From the NCBI GenBank assembly GCA_001931905.2, contig MSJI02000542.1, positions 1 to 37,205 of the forward strand: 37,205 nt of DNA, written 5' to 3'. Both the position numbers and the translations under genes were made by a program. This DNA comes from Cladosporium sp. IMV 00045. Lineage: Eukaryota; Ascomycota; Dothideomycetes; Cladosporiales; Cladosporiaceae. Shown here piece after piece: positions 27,038-37,205 of the stretch (its first letter is position 1; each line of letters opens with the position of its first letter). The notes under the pieces were generated by a model. The model was not told where the DNA came from. It did not search any database and saw only the letters and a program-made list of their open reading frames with translations.

Positions 27038-29400
27038 TCACCTCCCAACCCCAAAAGCCCTAACCCACTCCCCAACCTCAAATCCAACCCTCCTCAAAGT
27101 CGGCCCATCAATCTCCTCCGCTCCCCTCCTCACAACGAACAGCCTCTCCTCCTCAAATTGCTCGACACTCTTCCCCTTCTCCTCGCCGTCTTTTACGTAG
27201 ATCGTCAAATCCGGCCCGACGACACCGCGCCACTGCGTCGCGTTCCACGACCAGTGGTCGTAGGGCGCGTAGTGCATGAGCGGAATGCGGCAGGCGAACG
27301 TGTTGCTGGCGTGCAGGGAGAAGAGGGGGAGGATTGCGATGGGCTTGGCCGTTTGGGAGGGTGTAGCTTCGTCGTTGTTGTGGTTGTCGATGTCCATGAT
27401 TTCGTTGAGGCTGGTTTTCTTGGGGGTGTTGTTTGGGTGGGCGGAGTCTGTTTGCGTTTCGTTGTGCGATTTGGTCGGGGTGGTTTCTTCGTCGTCGTAG
27501 TTATCGTCTACCTCGCGAGTTCTTGAGGGTGCGGAGGTTGTCATGGGCGTAGATGATAGATCCATCTTGCTTGATTTGGCAGGATCGGACGGGGAGATGA
27601 CGTCGTACTCGAGATCTTTCAGGATGGCTTTGCTCTTCGCGAGCCATTGTGCAGCGAGCATGTGGTACTCAGCCATCGCCTCGTCTCTGCCGCCTTTGCT
27701 AGTGACATCAGGACCATCGAGCAATGTGACGTAGACCTCGCTTTCCTTGTTCAGAGTGTCGCTTAACCACTTTGCAAGATGCTTGACCACTTCGGCATTG
27801 TCGCCCTCGATGGCAATGAGTGGACCTCTGGGAGTATGTTCCTTGATTGCACTGGGCGGCGCGAGCCTCCTCAGGATGGCGAGCTTCGCATCGAAGGGCA
27901 TACTCATGATGGTCTCCTCGACGGAGTGACCAGCAGTAGACTTGGCCGACGCAGGAGCTCCGTTGACCGCACCAGTCTGCAGTGGTGGAAGCTGAAGCGA
28001 GCGATCGAGCGTATTGTGGCCTTGAGACACGCGGTGCTGCTGGTATCCAGGTCCGGGTCTGGGAGGAGGCGCCATGGGACCGGGGGGGTTGATCACACCA
28101 CGAAGGCCAGGCAGGCTCTCACGACGGTTATGGGATGCAACGGACGTGGCCACTGCTGGAGAAAACATGTTTGCATGCTGCCCGGGCGCTTGACCAAACG
28201 GAAACGGTGTACCTGGAGCGATTGGTGTGCCAGCAGGAACGCTTGCGTAGCGCGGTGGCATGACGCGCTGGAGGGTGGGTTGGTGACTGTCAACGTTGAA
28301 TCGACGGCGTTTGATGTCTGGGCTCAGCGGTCCGATGTCGTCTCTTTCTTCAGGGTGATGATCTGCTGGCATCGTTTGGTATCTCATGCGACGGTTTGCT
28401 GGAGATTGAAGGCTGAGGTCGCGAAGAACAGGCAGGGTACGACTGACAGGAGTCGGGGCAGAGCCAGGCGTGTTGGGTGGGAGGCCAGCTGTTGATGGGC
28501 TGGTTGTGTTGGAATGGTGATTGTAAGGAGCCAAGATTGTACGTCCACCGCACTTCGTACACTTCGGTTTGTCTCCAGCCGAGCCAGGGGTATCGGAAGA
28601 AACGCTGTTGCGACGACCGTTACGCTTTGGCTGATAGCGATAGGTGGGATACTGCTGTTGATGGCGGAGCTTCTCTTCTTCGGCGAGAGCTTTCCACTCG
28701 TTCTTCACTTCTGCGGGTTGATTGCGCCACTGCTCGCCGATGATCTTGGAGATTTCTGGATTGGCAAGACCGGGGTTCTGGGAGACGACCTTTCCTTGAT
28801 GATGTTGGCGATAGAGGATGAATGCTATAGTATGTCAGGACAGATCTATTTCGGGCGTGTTCGATCGATTGCAATGTTCTTACCGTTACGAGGCCTTGGA
28901 ATCTTGGGTTCAGGCTGGCAGATGCAAACGTGAGCAGTCGTTGAGTCACCACTGCTGGCCCTGGTATGTCCTGGGGTCACTTCGTGGCTATCGATCTCTT
29001 TGTCTTCTTCTTCAACAATGCCAGCGTTACGTTTTCTTGCTGAGCGAGAGGGAGGGGACTCTTCAGGCGTCAACGGCGTTTTGGAGCTTCCTGAGGGACT
29101 GGGAGCACTCCTAAGAGAACGGGTCGACACGTTTGAAGAGCCCCGTCTGCCACTGTTGGTATCCGCTGGGTGTGCGGATAGTGATCCTTGAGACTGAGAC
29201 CTGGTTGAAACGCTGTGCTCACTCGGATCTTCTGGCATGTTTCGCTGCCACAACTGTCTAGTGAAGATGATGGTGCCTTGCTCAGGGGCAGGCAGAGGGA
29301 GAAGACCGGGCTGCGGCGGCGGCTGCAGCTGTATGGGAGGAATCCAGTTTGACGGTGGGTGCAACGGAGGCAACAGCGAGGAATTCTGGACGGCAGACAT
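27038..29400 (-). CDS. HMG-box (SOX/MATA-type) transcription factor
   Basis: Exon 1 is 29400-28884 and exon 2 is 28824-27038, giving 767 residues. The 59-nt intron (28883-28825) has a GTAAGA donor, an ATAG acceptor and splits an Ala codon inside the HMG box. The start at 29400 (MSAVQNSS) is preferred, but another in-frame ATG at 29445 is possible. The box is about residues 165-238: PKIPRPRNAFILYRQHH, then NPGLANPEISKIIGEQWR, then KNEWKALAEEEKLRHQQQYP and YRYQPKR. This is the sequence-specific MATA/SOX class, as in Rox1, S. pombe Ste11 and other fungal sexual or stress regulators. Just after it is a CTKCGGRT knuckle. The rest is Pro/Ser/Thr-rich with a more ordered C-terminal region ending in conserved-looking hydrophobic segments. 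The specific orthologue is not fixed. Confidence 0.9.
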
Positions 29401-31656
29401 GGGGAGAAGAGAATAGGCGACAAGGAAATGGCAGGGTCTTTGCAAGCCTCTTGTTCCACTGGCATGCTCTTCGACAATGAAAAGCAGAAGTGCCCAATAG
29501 ACGTGCGTAACGAGTCAGGTATAGCCATTATACTCCCAGAGAAAGAAGCGAGCCACTGTCGGCGTGGCTTTGTCCTTATTATTCAACAAGCACGAGCAAC
29601 GACGAAAAGGAACCTACCGTGGTATGCGACACCCCATTTCTTTGTCGTCCAATGACGAGCACAGTCAAGCGAAAGATCAAAAAGCGTGCGCTGATTGTTT
29701 TTGGAGTCGATGTTTCCGCTAGTGAGGCAGCTTGCATTGCTTGGGGTTGATCTTCTTTGTTCTTTCTTCGTGCATTTGCGGCACCCGAAAACGGCCAAGC
29801 CGAGCAGACAGCGTCAGCTGCTTCTGAGACATTCCAGCGGTCAGCAAGCAAGGGCACTCCGTGGCAAAGAAATGCAGATTGCCACAACGCGAGCAAACGG
29901 CGCACATGGAGCCATGGAGTCGCCATCATTGTCTGCACGATCGTAAGATTTCAGGGCCGCAGGGCTGGGAGGGCTGCGTGGCTCGTCAAGGCTGCAGTCT
30001 CTGTGGAGACACGACCTTCCGGAATGTTGCACTACACTGCTAGTGCAAACGTGCTGTGCAACTCTTGACAACCTTACTACTGAATAGCTGACTGCATACT
30101 TGACTGATAGGTGAAAAGTTTCCCGAAACCGGCTCGCTGGGGATGGTGTAGGGGCGACAACAACCGGTACCGAGCGAAATACTGCGTGGAGTACGACGGA
30201 AGACTCACAACCTACCAACTCAAAGTCACTTGGTCGTGCGATTGTCCTGAGATGTTGCTTGTTGCGGTATGAGCCAATTTTGCAGTGGAACACCGGTGTT
30301 CCAGGAGGCGCCTCCTTCAACACACACCGCAACATCTCTCTCAAGCGCAAAGCAGATATATCAATGTCCAGGAGCTCGGTCGGGCAAATGATCAATGTGG
30401 GAGCACTACTTCGTCTCCGTACCACTGCACCGGGCCAAAACGCTCCGATGTTCGCCGGACGGTTGCAGCGGAGTCGCCGTTGCATGACCTTGGACAAAAA
30501 GTCATGACCAGATAGCCATGAATGGTGTTGCTCGCTGCGAGGTGGTTGCACTACAATTATTGGTAGCAAACGCAGGAGGGTGTTGCGTCTCAAACACCTG
30601 CAGCGACGGTCCGATACCGGGGAAATATTGATGCCGAATGGAAACACCAGGCAACGTCAGCTCGGGTCTGTATGGGCTGGGAGGACTCTCGAACATGAGG
30701 CGAGCATCCGTCAACTGGGTCTGCACGGTAATGGAAACGTGTTTACAAGGGTTTCATCTCGCACAAGTGGGCGGATAGCTGCTGCAAGCTGCGTTGTGTG
30801 TAGCCATGCTGTCAGAGCGGGTATTGGCCGCGTTGGTGCGAGTCATTTCCGTGATGCCAGGTGTGAGTATCCGCGTCGCTGTCGGCAGGCGTTCGCATGA
30901 TCAGAGAAGTGCACGAACGCCGGTTGGGTGCATACGGGAAATTGTGTGTCTGTGGTTGGTTCGCGGTGATTATTTGAAATATTGCCAGTGTGGTCTGACT
31001 ATGTCGTGCGTCAGGTCCTTATCCAAGCAGTAGAACCGGTGGGATGGGTACGTTCATGCGAATTTCCCTGTTTTGATAGACAAGGGTGTACCAGTGCCAA
31101 CAGAAAGGATTCGCGTGTATTGAGATGCAGAATTTCGTGGAGCAGACGTGTTCGCCCATGAATCTGCACTATCGTCGTCACCTTGTTCGCAGACCTGGGT
31201 TGAGTTGACACTTCACTCGCATGTCTGAGTTGCCGTACTTGCCGGTGAGAAAGGACTGTAGCAGACCAGCTACATGCGTACGCGTATCGTCAGTGACAGG
31301 GTTGACAGGAGGTGTCTTTTGCAAGGTCTGGGATGATAGAGGGAGCTGACTGTGGTGTTGTCGAAAGGATCTCGTTCACCGACTTGGGCGCCGTACCATT
31401 GGGTCCTCATAGATCCGCAGGAGAGAGGAAAGCTGTGAGTGGCCCAGCTGTCTCATGACCTTGCTGTCTCGACGCGTAAGAATGTTGTTATTGGAAGGAT
31501 GTCCAAGTGTTTTGCTCTCTGCCGCCTCAAACAGCCATCTACAGAGGTCTCGTTACATGTAATCAGATCTCATTCTACGTGCCCAAAGCTGACGCAAGCC
31601 AAGCAAAACCCGGCTTTCGCTTCTCCAGTAGCCAGTCTCCAGTCCGTCTCTCTAGC

Positions 31657-31680
31657 CTCTGCCTCTGCCTCTGCCTCTGC
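31657..31680. repeat. (CTCTGC)4 hexanucleotide repeat
   Basis: Four perfect CTCTGC units are followed by one imperfect unit, about 430 bp upstream of the hydrolase start. Confidence 0.9.
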
Positions 31681-31707
31681 CTCTCCCATCATCAGCCGAA
31701 GCCAGGC

Positions 31708-31718
31708 GCTTTCACATG
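31708..31718. promoter_or_regulatory. INO-type E-box (GCTTTCACATG) upstream of the hydrolase
   Basis: This contains the same decamer CTTTCACATG as the bHLH and transporter upstream regions. It lies about 400 bp upstream of the predicted hydrolase start, on the hydrolase side of the divergent region. Confidence 0.45.
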
Positions 31719-31774
31719 TCAGAAGGGTCAGCACCGGCGTCGCTTGCCACCACTGGCCCGTTCGGCTTGTGCTG

Positions 31775-31794
31775 TCTCTCCCTCTCTCTCTCTC
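31775..31794. repeat. CT-rich run
   Basis: A pyrimidine run of alternating C and T with one CC interruption lies about 320 bp before the hydrolase start. Such tracts often lie near fungal transcription starts. Confidence 0.8.
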
Positions 31795-32114
31795 ATGGGC
31801 ACAGGTCACGATGGTCGAGTCCTGTGCCCGTGTCTGTCTTCACACACGAGACACGCAACCCGGCATCTCTTTTTGCTCGTGATCCGCCCGTAGCCTCTTT
31901 GCTTCTTCTTGATAACATGTAAGACACACGCCTCCCTTCTCACTCACTCTTTGCTTCTACCCTCCATCATATTTGTCAAGCCCTTGTCATCACATCATCC
32001 TCCTCCCTTGTGCTCACCCACTCGAATGCCTCGAGCGCCCACGCGGCAACACAATCGTCCACGTATGCACACATGTCTTCATAGGCCTGGAAGACACAGT
32101 AAGCACTCAAGAGC

Positions 32115-34483
32115 ATGATAGGTACTTTCTCCTCCCACGCCTTCCACTACCACCACCACTGGTCCAGCTCTGACTCTGTTCCTCTTTTACAGACCACGCC
32201 CTCGGCAAGCCTTCCCACCGCTACCGCAAGTACCAGATTTTCACGGTGGTATTCCTCTGGTCGATCTACCTCTACAAAGGCAATAGACATGGACCGCCAG
32301 TTCTGCGCAAGGTGTCGGCATTCTTCTCCAAACACCTCACACCATGGCATACTATGGTGCTGTCCATGTTGTATATGTACCTCATGCGCAACTTCTCCAG
32401 ACTTGTCGGTCTAGAGCCTAGAGAGCCATTGGCAGGGAAATATGACCGCAACTACTTCAGAGCCACATGGGTGGCCACTGCTTTGGATGCGGGCTTTTGG
32501 AAGGCCATGTGGATACGTCCGCGCTGGCTGAGAGATATTGCGAGCATCGTCGGCACTCTTTACTACATGGTCTGCGCGGAGCAAGCGGACGAATATGTCC
32601 GAAAAGTACGCGCGGGCGGTTGTGACATCGACCACATGCGAGTCTCTTGGAACAAAGGCAGGACGCCTTACATCAAGCTGGCTTCCTGGCTAGTCAGGCC
32701 GAAATGGTGTACGCGAACGCTGCCCATTCGCTCGCAAATACAACGGCCAGAGGGAGCTGCCTACACCGAACCCATCGATTTCTGGCTCTACTACGACAAA
32801 CCGCAAGAGAAGCTGAAGAAGGAGACGAAGATCATTCTAGACATCCCTGGCGGCGGCTTCGTGGCCATGGACCCACGATGCCATGACGATAAACTCTTTG
32901 CATGGGCAGGAAACAGCAAACTGCCCGTTGTTGCGCTCAACTACAAGAAAGCTCCCGAATACCCGTACCCGTTTGCCCTGAACGAATGTTTCGACGCATA
33001 CTTCCAAATCATTTCAACTCGCGGGCAGTGTATTGGCTTATCCGGCCGTACCATGCCAAAAATTGTCCTGAGTGGCGACAGCGCTGGCGGTAATCTCGCA
33101 GCAGGCCTGATCATCCGACTCCTGCAGACGAGTCCATCAAACATCTACGACGATTCCTATCGTCAGCATACACAACATCTTCCTTTACCGGAAGCATTGA
33201 TCATGATCTATCCGGCTTTGGAAATGAACATTCACAGCTTCATGCGTCCAGAAGACGTAGAGCTCCTGAACAAACCTGAGTACAGAAACATGAACCGGAA
33301 GTTCATCAAGCGCAAGAGTGAGGCCTATCGAAGGCTGACCCCAAAAACGCCTCACGGCTCCGAAGACGAAGACGATACACCGCGAGCAGGCACGCCGCGA
33401 ATTGGTACGCCTCAGATAGACAGCCCCAAACGGCCCAGCAAGACCAAAGTCCTCGAGGACAAAGCCATCACCGAATCACCCATAGCAGCCCATTCAGGTC
33501 TACACGCACTGAACGGCAAGCCGACATCTACCCTTCTCGCCAACCCACGCCAGCTCCGCACCAACGTCAAAATGTCCAGCATGATCTCCCAACTCCATGA
33601 CCGCGTCCTCCCTCCAGAGCTCCTCCGCGCCATGATCCTCCTCTACATCGGCGAGCAGCACAAACCAGACTTCACCGCCGACTACCTCCTGTCCCCCTTG
33701 CTAGCACCGGAGAGCATTCTTCAACGCTTCCCCAAAGTCTACATGCTCTGCGGCGAGCAGGACCCGCTCGCCGACGACACCTTCCTTTTCGCCGGACGGC
33801 TGCGCCAGGCCCACGCGCACCGCTTCCGCGAGCGCCAGGAGCTCGGGCTCGAGAGCTACAAGGCCGTATTCAACGACAAACAGCACGTCGAGACGATGAT
33901 CATCCACGGCGTCAGCCACGGCTTCCTGCAATTCGTCACCGTCTACCACCCCGGCTGGGCGTACATCGACCAGTGCCGCCGGTGGATGATGGACGCCTTC
34001 TTCGACTCCGACCAGCGCGACGCCGCCGCCGCAGCAAACGCCACGGCCATCCAAAGCGAAGCTCCGACTCCCACCGCCGCCGAGCCAACAACCCCCGTCC
34101 CCAACGGCGAAGACTACTTCTCCCACCTGAAAAGCCCTCAACCCCGCTTCCCGCGCAGCGACCTCAACAACTCCAACGCCGCATTCGCCCGCCACCACCG
34201 CCGCAAAGAAAGCAGCAGCGACGCGGAAGACCGGCCGCTGGAAATGACCCCCCTGCGCCAACGCGCCGACAGCTCGCTGGCCGAACGCCGCCGCCGCACG
34301 AGCAACAGCGGGCGCGGCTCCATCAAGCGGCTGGACGGCAGCGGGCGTAGAAGTCCCGTCGCGACGCGCAAGAGCGAGGCTACCCTCATTCGACTGCCGA
34401 GCGATACGGATTTGCTGGAGAGGAGGATGGGGAGTCTGGCGGGGCCGCTGTTGGGGAGGAAGGGGGGTGCGGATACGCCTTGA
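32115..34483 (+). CDS. Membrane-anchored HSL-type alpha/beta hydrolase
   Basis: The long exon 32193-34483 carries most of the protein; its frame enters from a CAG acceptor at 32190-32192 in phase 1. A 7-nt first exon (32115-32121, ATGATAG before GTACTT) gives MIDHALGKPSHRYRKYQ and 765 residues, which I prefer because related fungal proteins begin similarly; exons ending at the GTAAGC donor at 32099 are an alternative. Residues 16-32 form a membrane anchor (IFTVVFLWSIYLY). The hydrolase core shows the oxyanion PGGGF (about 219), the nucleophile elbow GDSAGG (about 296), the likely acid in GEQDPLADD (about 522) and His in GVSHGF (about 575), as in hormone-sensitive-lipase-like esterases and steryl-acetyl hydrolases. 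A disordered insert with TP repeats splits the core near residues 380-455, and the last 130 residues are a Ser/Arg-rich tail. The substrate is unknown. Confidence 0.9.
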
Positions 34484-35361
34484 TTTGGTGTTGGGGAGAG
34501 GGGGAAGGGGAGAAAAGGAGAAGCGTGAATACCTTACTATCTATGTTTCCAATCTCTATATTCGGGTACTTGCATTTCGAATAACGCTCTGCGAATGGAT
34601 CGATCCTTTTGCCCTCCTTTCGCGACAAATATGAGTTGCTCGCACGTCAATATCCACAATAGCCACAACCTGCCATGATGATCCTACAGTCGGCCAAGCA
34701 TTGGGAATCGTCCAGCAACGCTCGCACTCTGTATCAATACATGTATTCCAGTTGACACCCAAGCATGTCGTCCTTTCGTAGAACGGCAGATGAGAAATCC
34801 AAACACAAGCAAGGCACACGCCCTCTCCCACAATTCAAATCACGATACAGCAGACCAATACAATACAACATTCCAAAATAAAACCGACACGGTAGCGCGT
34901 GGATGGGAAGGCTTTATGTACGCAGGGGGGGTAATGTGGTGCTTTTGTCACCTCTCTCATAGAAATTACCAACCAAGAAAGAAAAGAAGGGGGGGGGGGG
35001 AGGGGAAATAGAGGATCTCCCATGCTCCACTCTCCGCGTTTTTCCAAATCTCCACCAACCAACCCATCGGTGCTTTGGAGTTGAAAACAGAGAAAGTAGA
35101 GTGAGAAAGAATTGAATTCGTTTCAAAGCGTGAATGCTTCATCGCGTACTGTGGCCCCCGGGGGCATGGAATGGGAAAGAAAAGAGGAAAGAAACCCCCA
35201 AAGCGCCAATCATCCGTCCACTGTCTCGGTATCCTGGATGTTTTTCTTCTGTGCTTTGACGATGATGACCATGGCTAGTCGTGGACGTATGTAAGGTTCC
35301 ACGCCACCAAAAGATGCGCTAATAACCATATTCACTTGAAAATCAAAAATCAAAGAAAACA
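34484..35361. other. Convergent 3' region of hydrolase and MAPKKK genes
   Basis: This 878-bp stretch contains the 3' ends of two convergent genes and a 12-G run. No supported gene or RNA is seen. Confidence 0.6.
34989..35000. repeat. Poly-G run (12 G)
   Basis: A homopolymer of 12 G bases lies in the convergent region. It is prone to length error in sequencing and could form a G-rich structure. Confidence 0.9.
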
Positions 35362-37205
35362 TCAACCCTTCTGGTTGCAGAAAGCGCTGACCAGCAGCTC
35401 CGCAGCAGTCGGGCGTTTCTCGTGCTCGATTTCAAACGTGCGCTCCAAGAACTCCGTCGCCTCCGCGCTGCAGCCCTCAGGCAGATCGGGGCGGGCGTTG
35501 GTCGTGCTTCCCGCGCCGCTGCCGCCGATTTTGAAAATGGCCTGCAGCTGCGTGCAGTTGGGGTGCGGGTGGCTGCCCGTCATCATCTCGACAATCAAGC
35601 AGCCGAGAGACCAGATGTCTGCTTTCTTGGTGTAGGCCGTTTGGCGCACGACTTCGGGCGCCATCCAGAAGACGGAGCCTTGCAGGGAGACTCGCGGGCC
35701 GCCGCGTTTGAGTTGCGGGCCGCTGGAGTCTTTCAGGAGGGTGCTGGCTTCGACGCGTTTGGAAATACCGAAGTCGGAGATCTTGACGGTGCCCTTGTTG
35801 TCGACGAGGATGTTGGCGCCTTTGATGTCGCGGTGGATGATGTCCTTGGAGTGCAGGTAGTTCAGGCCTTGCAGGATCTGTCGGACGAAGTTGGCGCAGA
35901 GCGGCTCGGGAAGTGAGCCGTAGTTAACGAGCATGGTGGCGACGGAGCCGCCGGCGACGTACTCGAGGAAAATGTTGAGGTGCTCTTCGTCGCTGTTCGA
36001 GCCCAGGTATTGCACGATGTTCGGGTGGCGCAGTTCGCGCAGCAGGGAAATTTCGTGCTTGAGGGCTTCGATCATGTTGTTCTTCTTAGCTGAGATGGCG
36101 GTGCCAGAGTCCGAGGGCATCTCAACCTGCTTGACGGCCATGAGTTCGGCGGTGACGGCATGCAGAGCGAGGAAGACCGTTCCGAAAGATCCCTGTCCGA
36201 TCATGGCGCCCTTCATGTACTTGAGGTCATCCCAGCTGTCCTTCTCCAGATGCTGCATGAGCTCTTCGTCTTCCTCCTCGCCGTCTTCTGCAATGTATTG
36301 GGAGAGGCGTGAGTTGAGGCTACCGCTTCCGGCTTCCGTCACAGCAGGAGAGCTAGCCGTATCATCAAAGTATGATTGCATGGTAGTCTGTCCCTCAGGA
36401 TCGGTGATGGAAAGGTTGTTTGTTCTTGTGCCATCCGAGCTGCTGTCCTCACCAAACGATACGTAGCTCCTCCTGTTCGGCTCAAGTGGTGACTCTTCAT
36501 CCAAGGGCTCAAGCATGCTGCTGGCAACAGAATCCCTGAAGGTAGTACTTGGAAGTCCCAATCGTACAACACTGAGAGGTCGTGGTCCAGGTCTGGCTTT
36601 CTCACCTGCACCGCTGACATGGCCATGCGTGAGCCACTGGTCTGCGATAGAGGGCAAAGGTGGCGCATCCTTTGCTACACTTGCAACACTGAAGCTGCTG
36701 GCCATGCTGAGCCTGCTCATGGCTTTGCTCATGCGGTTCGAACGGCGAATGGACATGCGCACAGTGCGGTCCATCTCTTCCTTCTTGACTTCTGGAAAGT
36801 AGGATTGCAGATCTTGCGTGATCAGCTCTGTGGGAGGCCGCGCGCCATAGAAATCCTTGAGCTTGCGCGCGCGCATGGAAGCAGTTGTACTGGTGCTGAC
36901 GTTGCGCGATAAAGAATTGTCTCCTTGTTGAGAGTCGAAATAGCTGTTTCGTTCTGCCTGGCTAGCAGGCGACATGGGATAGCTGACAGCCGCCAAGGGC
37001 TCGCCAGTAAGCTTTTCGATCTTGAGCTGACTTCTTGACTTCTGTGGTTGCTGTGGTTGCTGAACCTCAATCGCAGGAGGCGAAGGCACTTGCTGTTCCG
37101 CTATCCTAGCAGCAGCTCGCAATTGTTCGCCTTCCGGTTCGCCAGCGTGAATTTTCCTCAAGATAAGTCGGCCTCTTTCGCTCCTGATGCGGTCGTTGCA
37201 CAGCT
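35362..37205 (-). CDS. STE11: Ste11-type MAP kinase kinase kinase, C-terminal part (cut by right edge)
   Basis: The reverse strand is open from the right edge to a TGA stop at 35362-35364, about 614 codons; the true start is beyond the window. Visible first is a regulatory linker with the Ste11-typical RKLKDFYGARPPTELITQDL and basic-rich RMSIRRSNRMSK. The kinase domain fills the last 285 or so residues: Gly loop IGQGSFGTVF, Lys in MAVKQVEM, catalytic HRDIKGANIL, DFGISKR, MAPEVV and DIWSLGCLIVEMMTG. HRDIKGAN and the long GGPRVSLQGSVFWMAPE segment identify a MAPKKK of the Ste11/SteC class. It phosphorylates a Ste7-type MAPKK in the pheromone, filamentation and osmosensing cascades. The SAM and RA domains expected at the N-terminus would lie outside, although the first residues may be the RA domain's end. 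No intron is seen in this part. Confidence 0.95.
   Translation of the reverse strand, partial: LCNDRIRSERGRLILRKIHAGEPEGEQLRAAARIAEQQVPSPPAIEVQQPQQPQKSRSQLKIEKLTGEPLAAVSYPMSPASQAERNSYFDSQQGDNSLSRNVSTSTTASMRARKLKDFYGARPPTELITQDLQSYFPEVKKEEMDRTVRMSIRRSNRMSKAMSRLSMASSFSVASVAKDAPPLPSIADQWLTHGHVSGAGEKARPGPRPLSVVRLGLPSTTFRDSVASSMLEPLDEESPLEPNRRSYVSFGEDSSSDGTRTNNLSITDPEGQTTMQSYFDDTASSPAVTEAGSGSLNSRLSQYIAEDGEEEDEELMQHLEKDSWDDLKYMKGAMIGQGSFGTVFLALHAVTAELMAVKQVEMPSDSGTAISAKKNNMIEALKHEISLLRELRHPNIVQYLGSNSDEEHLNIFLEYVAGGSVATMLVNYGSLPEPLCANFVRQILQGLNYLHSKDIIHRDIKGANILVDNKGTVKISDFGISKRVEASTLLKDSSGPQLKRGGPRVSLQGSVFWMAPEVVRQTAYTKKADIWSLGCLIVEMMTGSHPHPNCTQLQAIFKIGGSGAGSTTNARPDLPEGCSAEATEFLERTFEIEHEKRPTAAELLVSAFCNQKG

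Larger units (their letters stand above)
29401..32114. other. Divergent region upstream of HMG-box and hydrolase genes
   Basis: This 2.7-kb stretch lies between two start codons on opposite strands. It includes simple repeats at 31657-31680 and 31775-31794 and an E-box at 31708-31718. A reverse-strand frame of 268 codons (30647-29841) begins at GTG and has no domain; I treat it as doubtful. Long leaders of regulatory genes are likely here. Confidence 0.55.

Noticed and set aside
33701..34261. Reverse-strand frame of 186 codons opposite the hydrolase gene
   Set aside because: It lies opposite the GC-rich, codon-biased 3' part of a clear coding exon; a shadow frame.
1..37205. tRNA, rRNA, CRISPR or transposon sequences
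   Set aside because: I looked for TPsiC-loop-like GGTTCGA contexts, repeat-spacer patterns, long terminal repeats and transposase motifs and found none that hold up; the few TTCGA hits lie in coding exons or lack a cloverleaf.
8247..37205. A functional mating gene cluster (KAR9-like, HMG box, Ste11 kinase)
   Set aside because: The genes are spaced by unrelated ones and on mixed strands; these families are each single-copy housekeeping or regulatory genes, so proximity alone is weak evidence.

Overview
This window comes from the nuclear genome of a filamentous ascomycete (Pezizomycotina). The evidence is short spliceosomal introns of 59-92 nt with GTATGT/GTAAGT/GTGAGT-type donors and CTAAC/CTAAT-like branch sites, genes on both strands with no operons, and fungal families such as Ste11 MAPKKK, a KAR9-like GAR protein, UreG and a peroxisomal ABCD half-transporter. 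Dothideomycetes is a reasonable guess but is not proven. I found no tRNA, rRNA, transposon or CRISPR array.

Layout. 1-1289 (-) is the 5' part of a SNF2/Rad5-type helicase gene cut by the left edge. 3170-3826 (+) and 5058-5681 (+) are two small disordered proteins sharing an unusual C-terminal tail. 6998-7764 (+) is a DUF2470 membrane protein with one intron. 8247-12353 (-) is a large KAR9-like protein with a GAS2/GAR microtubule-binding domain. 13330-14156 (-) is the urease accessory GTPase UreG (one intron), divergent from a rhomboid-family protein at 14458-15513 (+). 17188-19098 (-) is a bHLH transcription factor with a long upstream region. 22253-23161 (+) is a putative C2H2-like protein. 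24177-26472 (-) is a peroxisomal fatty-acyl ABC transporter. 27038-29400 (-) is a SOX/MATA-type HMG-box regulator. 32115-34483 (+) is a membrane-anchored HSL-type alpha/beta hydrolase. 35362-37205 (-) is the C-terminal part of a Ste11-type MAPKKK cut by the right edge.

How parts may work together. Several genes belong to signalling, mating and cytoskeleton (MAPKKK, HMG box, KAR9-like), but I see no proof of a functional cluster.

The two observations I consider most worth following are as follows. First, the neighbouring genes at 3170 and 5058 encode otherwise unrelated disordered proteins ending in the same roughly 27-residue tail (20 of 27 identical). Second, the decamer CTTTCACATG/CATGTGAAAG, which resembles the yeast inositol-responsive bHLH site, lies in both arms of a perfect 18-bp inverted repeat upstream of the bHLH gene and recurs upstream of the peroxisomal transporter and the hydrolase. 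This suggests a small lipid-related bHLH circuit with possible autoregulation.
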